NCBI GenBank assembly: GCA_010027825.1
Contig: RGUK01000114.1
Location: forward strand, 1 to 5,602
Length of the DNA stretch: 5,602 nt
From: a bacterium
GTDB lineage: Bacteria > Dependentiae > Babeliae > Babeliales > RVW-14
Direction: 5' to 3'
Made by a program: the position numbers and the translations under genes. The stretch's first letter is position 1, and each line of letters begins with the position of its first letter. Under the pieces are notes generated by a model that saw nothing but the letters and a program-made list of their open reading frames with translations, did not search any database and was not told where the DNA came from. Of the stretch, positions 1 to 4,585 are shown piece after piece.

Positions 1-60
1 ACCCAAATCAGTCCTTAACATCGGCCTGTATCACAAACCCGGCCAACCGCGGCCCCGTTT

Positions 61-70
61 ATGATATCAT
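61..70. repeat. Perfect 10-bp palindrome ATGATATCAT
   Basis: The ten bases read identically on both strands. The palindrome abuts the minus-strand TATAAAA at 76-70 in an AT-rich island between two GC-rich stretches. It could be a protein-binding dyad or part of a promoter facing left. Palindromes of this size also occur by chance, so function is uncertain. Confidence 0.4.
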
Positions 71-194
71 TTTATACCGCCCCCTACCCCTGTAGAGGCT
101 TGCCGGTTTTCCCATCATAAAACCAAATCAAAACCCCTCGGAAGCACTTGCAGCAATGTGTTCTGTATTTCCCCCCGGCAGTTGAACCCCATGC

Positions 195-342
195 GCGCAT
201 CTTACATCCACAGCCCGCGCACCACATCCTAACATCTCCGGAGAAAAGTTCCCGGCCCGGGGCATCACACTCCCGGAGTTTGACCCCCCGGCCCCCCAAA
301 CTTGACCCCCCCGGGGTCCCCGGCCCCCGGGCATCACATCCC
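195..342 (+). repeat. Iteron-like imperfect direct repeats (four copies)
   Basis: Four copies of a short element lie in the same orientation: GCGCATCTTACATCC at 195-209, GCGCACCACATCCT at 217-230, GGGCATCACACTCCC at 260-274 and GGGCATCACATCCC at 329-342. The last two sit in longer similar blocks that start with a GGCCC-type run and end in GGAG (254-278 and 322-347). Between them, TTGACCCCCC occurs twice with a 22-bp period. Repeats like these near a replication-protein gene resemble iterons or operator arrays. Spacing between copies is irregular (22, 43 and 69 bp), which weakens the iteron reading. Confidence 0.45.
304..318. repeat. GC-rich inverted repeat (6-bp stem, 3-base loop)
   Basis: GACCCC at 304-309 pairs perfectly with GGGGTC at 313-318 across a three-C loop. 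The right arm also begins a second nested palindrome, GGGGTCCCC (313-321). The structure sits inside the C-rich tract between the third and fourth iteron-like repeats. A small stable hairpin is possible in single-stranded DNA or RNA. The surrounding low complexity means it could be incidental. Confidence 0.4.
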
Positions 343-351
343 TGGAGCCGG

Positions 352-372
352 TTTAAAACCCAGGTGTATATT
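352..372 (+). promoter_or_regulatory. AT-rich putative promoter of the helicase gene
   Basis: After the GC-rich leader the sequence switches abruptly to AT-rich, with TTTAAAA at 352-358 and GTATATTA ending at 372. The ATG follows at 388. GTATATTAGAA loosely resembles the ATAATAGGA element that precedes minus-strand starts in this window. A TATA-like element 16 to 35 bases before the start implies a very short 5' leader, as is common for viral promoters. There is no direct evidence of the transcription start. Confidence 0.4.
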
Positions 373-387
373 AGAAGCAGCCACCAG

Positions 388-3273
388 ATGAGCCTGTCAC
401 CAGAGCTCCAGGAACAGTATGACACGATTCTAATCGCCCGGCAAGTCGGTGCTATTGACCGCACGACATACAATCAGTTGGCCCTGACGATTGCGCGCGC
501 CGCCCGGGCACAGCGCCAGGCCGCTGCCGCTGCGGCTATTGCGGCACAGGCCGCTAAGGACAAAGCACGCCGCGACCGTCGCGCCGCACAGGCACGCGCC
601 CGGCGCGCAGCTGCCAAAAAAACTGCCATCAAATCGGCTGCCTATTATACTGTAAGCGTGCCGGTTGGCACTGCTCCTGAGGACCCTCTCATCTACGAGA
701 TTTCTAATCGCATTCAGGGCAGCGATGTGATTATGGTCGCCGAGCTGCCATCTGGTCCGTCAGAGAGAACCCTAATTCAATCATTTACGAATCTGCCGGG
801 CAGCCGCTCGGGCAAACACAGGGACCTTCGCAAGTTTTTCCAGCTCAGAAGTGACTTGTATATTACTGAGGGTTATATGGTTCCCGACGCATTTGGAAAT
901 CCCGAACTGATGGAATATCCCCCATCTGAAACCATCAAAATTAGCCTCTACGCTCCATCTGAAACCATCACGCCCGCGCGCCTCCAGCAGGCGTTTGCCG
1001 ACGGCGCTCGCCATTGTGTCATCTCGCCTATTGTTGATGTGCTACGCAAGGAGCTAGCCAACTCAGAATCTGATTCATTCCGCAAGCGCGTCCAGCAGCG
1101 TATCCGCAAGCTGGAGGGGATGGCCGTCCAGTATGCTGCCGGCGTGCCTGAGGGCGATGCGATGGAGGAGGTCGCACGCGCAGCCGGCCGCAAGCTAATC
1201 ATCGAGGACACGCTTAACCAGACCTACACGGTTTATCACAAAAACGCACAGACCGCGATTACTTTCACCAACACGCGCGAGAACCATCTGGAAGCCGGCC
1301 ATCTGGCTCTGGACACCGCGCCCACTATCGTAACGGCCGACGAGATGGCCGAGCTGGTTCAGGAGCATCGCGACGCAGGCAAGTTCTTTGAGTTTGAGGG
1401 GCTGCCCAATAAAATCCGCGCGCTCCATTCCCTGCGCGGCTCATGGCGTGTAGCGAACCCGCTCCACGATGTCTATGAGCGCCACAACACGGCTAACAAT
1501 ATGAACCACTTCGGCCTGGACGCTGCAAAGCACCCCGAGGTAAATCGCTGGCTACGCGCTGCGACAATTGTGAATGCTGTGCCGCTATATCTAAATCCTG
1601 ATGTGGAGCCTACGCGCCATCACGATATCCGCGCGGCATACACGCAGAGCCGTGCTACCGGTTACTATGCGGGTGTGATGGGTGTTATACATCAGTGGCG
1701 CTCGCTGACGAATGTCCCCCACGATATGACATCTCTCTTTGTCGCCCGCTACCAGATGTCAATTCTAAAGTTTCGCGTGATTGAAAACCCTGTTCCGCTG
1801 TTCCAGCAACTCGGCCTGACCGGCACGCATGCCCTGCCCGCGCCTGAGCTGCGCTTCTTCCTGGACCACGGTGTTAAGGTTCAGCTTCTGTCCGGTGTCT
1901 TCGGCTCTCGCACTGACATCAACTGGGGCGAGGAGATTCGGAGTTTCCGTGACCCCGAGACCAAAAACAAAGCCTATGGGATGTGGGCGGGCTGCCTGGG
2001 CCACGACCAGCCTAACAAAGCGCTGAACTTCATCGGCTCTAAAGAGTGGGCCGGCCACCTCGCAGCAATCTACGGCCAGGACCGCATTAAATATAATGGC
2101 GTGTTCGGCCACATTACCGCCAAGGTCGCTAAGAAGACTTACCGCACTAAGCACCATATGCTCGCATTCATTACCAGCTATGTCCGCATCATTATGATGG
2201 AGCAGATGCTGAAGCTGCGCCCAGGTAGCATCCAGCGGGTTGTGCTAGACGGCATCTATCACAACGATGAGGCCGCAGAGTTTCCTGTGACGCTGTGGGC
2301 CGACAAGGAGTTCAAGGAGAGCAAGCCCAGCGCGACTTATCTCGGCTGGTATCCCGAGCATGAGGAGAGCGACGAATTTATGACCCCCGCCTCTGCTAAA
2401 CTAGATAACTGCGTGCTAGCTGGCGCAGGTGGCACGGGCAAGACCCACAGCATTCTGACAGACACAGGCTTTAATGATGTTCTGTATGTCGTCCCGCAAC
2501 ACCTGCTGGGGCAGGGTATGCGGCAGGACTACGGGAACAACTACACGACCATTCATAAACTAATCGGTGAGGGCTGCCAGCCGTATTGCGAACTCTACGC
2601 GCCGCCGCCGGGCATATTGATCGATGAGGCTACAATGATATCTGGCGACTGGATTGACCGTGTCTTTAAGATGTATCCCAATTCTCTGATTATGGTCGCT
2701 GGTGATTTGGAGCGTCGCCCAGACGGCACCATCTGGGCGCTACAGTGCCGTGGCGGCAAGCCTGGCGAGTTTGCTGAGGTGTGGCAGGCCTCGCAGGTGC
2801 CGGAGAGCCAATGGATTTATTACACGACTGACCACCGTGCGAAGTGCGATAAGCTGCGACAGGCAAAGTTGCAAATCCGTCAGATGATGCGCGACATCTA
2901 TATTGACGGCGGTGCCGACGAGGCTCACGACTTGGCGGAGCGTGTGTGGAAGTGCTGGGGGGCGCTACCATTCGCGGATGCCGTCAAGCTGTTCCAGCCT
3001 GGAGACACCTGGCTGGCTGGCACGCATGCCACCAACCGTCGCCTGCTGCGCGCTGGCGTTGTGTCTGGCTACCTGGCTGCCGACGGCCGCAAGTCACAGA
3101 CCGAGATGGAGAAGTCTGAAAAGCGTGGCAGCTACACCACCCACAGCTTTCAGGGGCAGACCATCCGAGACGGTCGCGTCTTCATCAGTATCGGCGACAA
3201 CTTTGAACTCGCGATGCTCTACACGGCTCTGTCGCGTGCCGTCAGCTGGGACCAGATTGTCTTGGTTGATTAG
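388..3273 (+). CDS. Degenerate family-B DNA polymerase-like domain fused to SF1 helicase
   Basis: 961 residues from the first in-frame ATG; the longer frame back to TTG at 148 looks non-coding. Residues 36-83 are an Ala/Arg-rich basic segment. Residues 85-330 are of unknown fold. The middle carries remnants of a family-B polymerase palm: motif A-like D413 with Y418 followed by YY-G (426-429), motif B-like K526/Y530/G531, and a motif C-like D621-G-I-Y in place of D-T-D, so one catalytic acid is missing and polymerase activity is doubtful. The C-terminus is a complete ATP-dependent SF1 (Pif1/RecD-like) helicase: Walker A G679-AGGTGKT (K685), Walker B D746-E747, motif III G772-D773 with the usual Gln perhaps shifted to Q786, R817 in the next conserved block, motif V T918-H-S-F-Q-G-Q-T925, and motif VI Y945-TALSR950. 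Transpovirons and some giant viruses are described with this fusion. Likely role: DNA replication or its initiation. Confidence 0.93.
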   Translation: MSLSPELQEQYDTILIARQVGAIDRTTYNQLALTIARAARAQRQAAAAAAIAAQAAKDKARRDRRAAQARARRAAAKKTAIKSAAYYTVSVPVGTAPEDPLIYEISNRIQGSDVIMVAELPSGPSERTLIQSFTNLPGSRSGKHRDLRKFFQLRSDLYITEGYMVPDAFGNPELMEYPPSETIKISLYAPSETITPARLQQAFADGARHCVISPIVDVLRKELANSESDSFRKRVQQRIRKLEGMAVQYAAGVPEGDAMEEVARAAGRKLIIEDTLNQTYTVYHKNAQTAITFTNTRENHLEAGHLALDTAPTIVTADEMAELVQEHRDAGKFFEFEGLPNKIRALHSLRGSWRVANPLHDVYERHNTANNMNHFGLDAAKHPEVNRWLRAATIVNAVPLYLNPDVEPTRHHDIRAAYTQSRATGYYAGVMGVIHQWRSLTNVPHDMTSLFVARYQMSILKFRVIENPVPLFQQLGLTGTHALPAPELRFFLDHGVKVQLLSGVFGSRTDINWGEEIRSFRDPETKNKAYGMWAGCLGHDQPNKALNFIGSKEWAGHLAAIYGQDRIKYNGVFGHITAKVAKKTYRTKHHMLAFITSYVRIIMMEQMLKLRPGSIQRVVLDGIYHNDEAAEFPVTLWADKEFKESKPSATYLGWYPEHEESDEFMTPASAKLDNCVLAGAGGTGKTHSILTDTGFNDVLYVVPQHLLGQGMRQDYGNNYTTIHKLIGEGCQPYCELYAPPPGILIDEATMISGDWIDRVFKMYPNSLIMVAGDLERRPDGTIWALQCRGGKPGEFAEVWQASQVPESQWIYYTTDHRAKCDKLRQAKLQIRQMMRDIYIDGGADEAHDLAERVWKCWGALPFADAVKLFQPGDTWLAGTHATNRRLLRAGVVSGYLAADGRKSQTEMEKSEKRGSYTTHSFQGQTIRDGRVFISIGDNFELAMLYTALSRAVSWDQIVLVD

Positions 3274-3276
3274 AGA

Positions 3277-3522
3277 ATGGTCTGGGCCATCGTGCGACAG
3301 GCGATGTTTAATTTTTGGCACGAGGGTGTCTGGACTATCGCCATCCCCATAGAGCCAGAGGTGCGTAGCCTGCTGACTGGTAAAGTGAATGTCATCATTT
3401 GTGACCGAGCTGTCATTATTTCCAACTGCGACAGAACTGCGAGAGATATGACAATCCCCTGCGGCTCTTCTACGGCGACAGCTACTCAGACTCCTCCGAC
3501 GGAGCATCAGCAGCTGGTGTAG
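3277..3522 (+). CDS. Possible 81-aa ORF, in frame with the helicase after its TAG stop
   Basis: An ATG-started frame of 81 codons begins four bases after the helicase stop and is in the same reading frame (stop TAG, then AGA, then ATG). Codon choice (CTG leucine, GAG, CAG, GTC/GTG, ATC) looks like that of the helicase. The product has a balanced first 60 residues (several Trp, Ile and Val) and a Thr/Ser-rich tail. No family is recognised and no promoter of its own is visible. It could be a separate gene translated after the helicase, a stop-readthrough extension, a C-terminus lost through a stop mutation, or chance openness. Its last 41 bases overlap the tail-to-tail gene on the minus strand, where it is least likely to be constrained. 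Confidence 0.35.
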   Translation: MVWAIVRQAMFNFWHEGVWTIAIPIEPEVRSLLTGKVNVIICDRAVIISNCDRTARDMTIPCGSSTATATQTPPTEHQQLV

Positions 3523-3727
3523 CTTTCCGACGATGATAGCGAGCGCGGTCCGCTGCCCGAATCTGCTCTCGGTGCGACTCCTTGTAAGCCTTAATGCGGT
3601 CCTTATGCTCTGCGCGATACTTGGCCGCGTAGGCACGACGCTTCTCCGCTATGTCGGCCTTATGCTTCTCATACCACGCTCGGTGATGCTTGGTATAAGA
3701 ACTGGTCTCAACTACCTCCTCTGCCAT
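3482..3727 (-). CDS. Small basic protein with His-Lys-x2-Ile helical repeats
   Basis: 81 residues from ATG at 3727; the upstream extension to 3793 would run through the promoter-like gap and into the neighbouring gene's end, so it is discarded. Residues 11-68 are strongly basic and probably helical, with three related units: H22-K-A-D-I26, H41-K-D-R-I45 and H52-R-E-Q-I56, separated by Tyr/Arg-rich linkers. The last 13 residues are acidic and Pro/Ala-rich. Lys/Tyr-rich repeats like this recur in giant-virus and phage proteins, sometimes next to homing-nuclease domains, but no nuclease motif is present here. Nucleic-acid binding or a chromatin-like role is inferred from charge only. The gene converges on the helicase gene, and ATAATAGGA lies four bases before its ATG. 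Confidence 0.8.
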   Translation of the reverse strand: MAEEVVETSSYTKHHRAWYEKHKADIAEKRRAYAAKYRAEHKDRIKAYKESHREQIRAADRARYHRRKATPAADAPSEESE

Positions 3728-3730
3728 TCT

Positions 3731-3739
3731 TCCTATTAT
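3731..3739 (-). promoter_or_regulatory. ATAATAGGA element before the basic repeat protein
   Basis: On the minus strand ATAATAGGA ends three bases before the ATG at 3727, inside a 40-base AT-rich gap. The same nine bases occur immediately before the ATG at 4433. Placement this close to the start suits a promoter/initiator that produces a nearly leaderless mRNA. The AGGA part could be read as a Shine-Dalgarno site, but it is too close to the ATG to act as a normal one. Confidence 0.45.
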
Positions 3740-3767
3740 GTTATAACATTTCTTTAACCGGCTAATA

Positions 3768-4175
3768 TTACACCAGCTTGATCTTACGGTCACAGTCTGG
3801 ACAATTACAGATGTGGGCCAGAGGCTTCACGCTGCTGGGAATTTGTTCGGGAGCCGGAGCAGGAGCCTCCCCCTTCAGCTTCCGGGTGGTGGTCCGGGGA
3901 GTCGCCTTGGTGATGCGTGCAGTCGGTGCCATCGGAATAGTCAGCTCCATCTCTTCAGCCTCCGCCACCGGGATGGGCCGGGGTGGCAGGGGACCGGTCG
4001 GCACCGGGGTGAGCGGAGTGGCCGCCAGCGCGTCTTGGGTCTTGTAGTGAGCCTGGAGAGCCCGAATGATTTCCGCTTTATTCATGTGGGAAATCGGCTT
4101 TGGTGCCTTGGAAAGTGAGCGCAGACGGGCGGCTAACTCGTACTTGGAGGCTGCCAGTAGCTCCACAGGATCCAT
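3768..4175 (-). CDS. SAP-like small protein with C-terminal Cys cluster
   Basis: 135 residues from ATG at 4175, preceded by an AT-rich gap with TGTATAAGAA. Residues 6-44 form two predicted helices separated by a Lys/Pro linker (KYELAARLRSL, then M-N-K-A-E-I-I-R-A-L), resembling a SAP/HeH helix-extension-helix DNA-binding fold. Residues 50-115 are a Pro/Thr/Ala-rich, probably disordered linker with basic patches. The C-terminus has H121, C123, C125 and C128 (C-x-C-x2-C), suggesting half of a metal site completed by dimerisation or by H121. The neighbour at 4236-4433 ends in the same Cys spacing. A DNA-binding accessory, structural or transcriptional role is plausible; the SAP assignment is by eye and moderate. 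Confidence 0.82.
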   Translation of the reverse strand: MDPVELLAASKYELAARLRSLSKAPKPISHMNKAEIIRALQAHYKTQDALAATPLTPVPTGPLPPRPIPVAEAEEMELTIPMAPTARITKATPRTTTRKLKGEAPAPAPEQIPSSVKPLAHICNCPDCDRKIKLV

Positions 4176-4190
4176 TTCTTATACATACAG

Positions 4191-4238
4191 CTAAGATTTT
4201 TAACTATATCCTTTCGCCAAGAGAATCTAAGCTTTTTA
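4191..4238 (+). repeat. Direct repeat CTAAG(A/C)TTTTTA flanking an intergenic gap
   Basis: CTAAGATTTTTA at 4191-4202 and CTAAGCTTTTTA at 4227-4238 match in 11 of 12 bases. They bracket the gap between the SAP-like gene and the 65-residue gene. The right copy contains the stop codon of the latter. The repeat could mark a regulatory site or a small past duplication. Confidence 0.35.
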
Positions 4239-4240
4239 TT
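4235..4240 (-). terminator. AATAAA overlapping a stop codon
   Basis: On the minus strand AATAAA spans the last codon and the TAA stop (4238-4236) of the 65-residue gene. AATAAA is the canonical eukaryotic polyadenylation hexamer. None is seen right after the other genes here, so this may be chance (an Ala-Glu-stop end followed by A-rich sequence). Confidence 0.25.
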
Positions 4241-4433
4241 CGGCATCACAACGGCCACATGGACAGGGGCTGCTAGTCTCTCTCGGTGGTGTGATACTCT
4301 CTATCCTATCCTGTAGCATCATCAGAAGCGCCACGATGGACTTCTCCAGCGATTCATCATCAAGTGAGCCGATGATATCAATCAGCGCCGCCTGTAGCCG
4401 GACCAGCTGATGCCGATACTGTATGAAGTCCAT
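4236..4433 (-). CDS. 65-aa helical protein with C-terminal C-x-C-x2-C
   Basis: 65 residues from ATG at 4433, immediately preceded on its strand by GATATAATAGGA. Residues 2-47 look like two amphipathic helices with Leu/Ile-rich faces (FIQYRHQLVRLQAALIDI, then a Ser/Asp turn, then a second helix), compatible with a helical hairpin or dimer. A Pro/Ser linker leads to C57, C59 and C62. This repeats the Cys spacing at the end of the neighbouring 135-residue protein. No family is recognised. Partnering with that neighbour, for instance through a shared metal site, is a hypothesis. The coding assignment rests on a clean start with a promoter-like element, a tight fit between neighbours and coherent helix periodicity. 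Confidence 0.72.
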   Translation of the reverse strand: MDFIQYRHQLVRLQAALIDIIGSLDDESLEKSIVALLMMLQDRIESITPPRETSSPCPCGRCDAE

Positions 4434-4442
4434 TCCTATTAT
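4434..4442 (-). promoter_or_regulatory. ATAATAGGA element before the 65-aa gene
   Basis: On the minus strand GATATAATAGGA runs directly into the ATG at 4433. The nine-base core is identical to the one before the ATG at 3727. It also contains the stop codon of the possible 27-residue ORF (4439-4441). Confidence 0.45.
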
Positions 4443-4522
4443 ATCATTCTAACTCCTCTAGAGCGGCCATCGCGCCTGTAAAGCAAACTTACTCCGCCAT
4501 ATTTGCCACGCCGGCTAGACAT
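4439..4522 (-). CDS. Possible 27-aa Arg-rich peptide
   Basis: This is a 27-codon frame from ATG at 4522 to TAA at 4439. It has seven Arg and one Lys against one Asp, with Gly and Tyr (starts MSSRRGKYGG, ends RSRGVRMI). AATAATAGGT lies close upstream of its ATG, as for two neighbouring minus-strand genes, and it exactly fills the gap between the beta-helix gene and the 65-residue gene. A very basic peptide could bind DNA or be protamine-like, but length and lack of any recognised family leave it close to chance expectation. Confidence 0.28.
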   Translation of the reverse strand: MSSRRGKYGGVSLLYRRDGRSRGVRMI

Positions 4523-4525
4523 ATA

Positions 4526-4534
4526 ACCTATTAT
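4526..4534 (-). promoter_or_regulatory. ATAATAGGT element before the 27-aa ORF
   Basis: On the minus strand ATAATAGGT ends three bases before the ATG at 4522, differing from the other two copies only in the last base. It lies in an AT-rich block whose ends, CCTA and TAGG (4527-4540), are complementary. If real, this promoter serves either the 27-residue ORF or a transcript running into the 65-residue gene. Confidence 0.38.
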
Positions 4535-4585
4535 TTTAGGAGTTTCATTTGGTTTCTGTTTCGCCGGTGGCTTTGGCGGCACCAG

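Larger units (their letters stand above)
1..387. other. Gene-poor leader upstream of the helicase gene
   Basis: No convincing gene lies in this stretch. The helicase frame stays open upstream to a TTG at 148, but that stretch is low-complexity Pro/His/Arg-rich translation of C-rich DNA and has no in-frame ATG before 388. The region holds a perfect 10-bp palindrome (61-70), a minus-strand TATAAAA (76-70), four imperfect GCATCACATCC-like repeats (195-342), two copies of TTGACCCCCC set 22 bp apart (280-289 and 302-311) and a GC-rich inverted repeat (304-318). It becomes AT-richer just before the helicase start. Such density of short repeats next to a replication gene suggests a control region or replication origin, but that role is inferred. 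An element end (terminal repeat) is an alternative that cannot be judged without the flanking sequence. Confidence 0.6.

Noticed and set aside
148..387. N-terminal extension of the helicase starting from TTG at 148
   Set aside because: The translation is low-complexity Pro/His/Arg from C-rich repeat DNA, there is no ATG in frame, and an AT-rich promoter-like block lies just before the ATG at 388.
84..473. 129-codon minus-strand frame over the leader
   Set aside because: It starts inside the helicase coding region and reads the C-rich repeats as Gly/Arg; openness is explained by base composition.
641..649. CCTATTATA as another copy of the promoter-like element
   Set aside because: It lies inside the helicase coding region, encodes Ala-Tyr-Tyr-Thr, and has no gene start nearby on the minus strand.
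1564..1641. HUH rolling-circle nuclease motif around the His pair before D413
   Set aside because: The His residues are adjacent (His-His-Asp) rather than His-hydrophobic-His, and no matching Tyr motif is placed as in HUH enzymes.
3094..3636. 180-codon minus-strand frame
   Set aside because: It overlaps the helicase helicase-motif region and the basic repeat gene in other frames and shows no domain-like pattern; it is Arg/Ser-rich shadow sequence.
3728..3740. AGGA before ATG as a bacterial ribosome binding site
   Set aside because: The AGGA lies zero to three bases from the ATG at 4433 and 3727, too close for normal Shine-Dalgarno spacing, and the protein content points to a eukaryotic virus.
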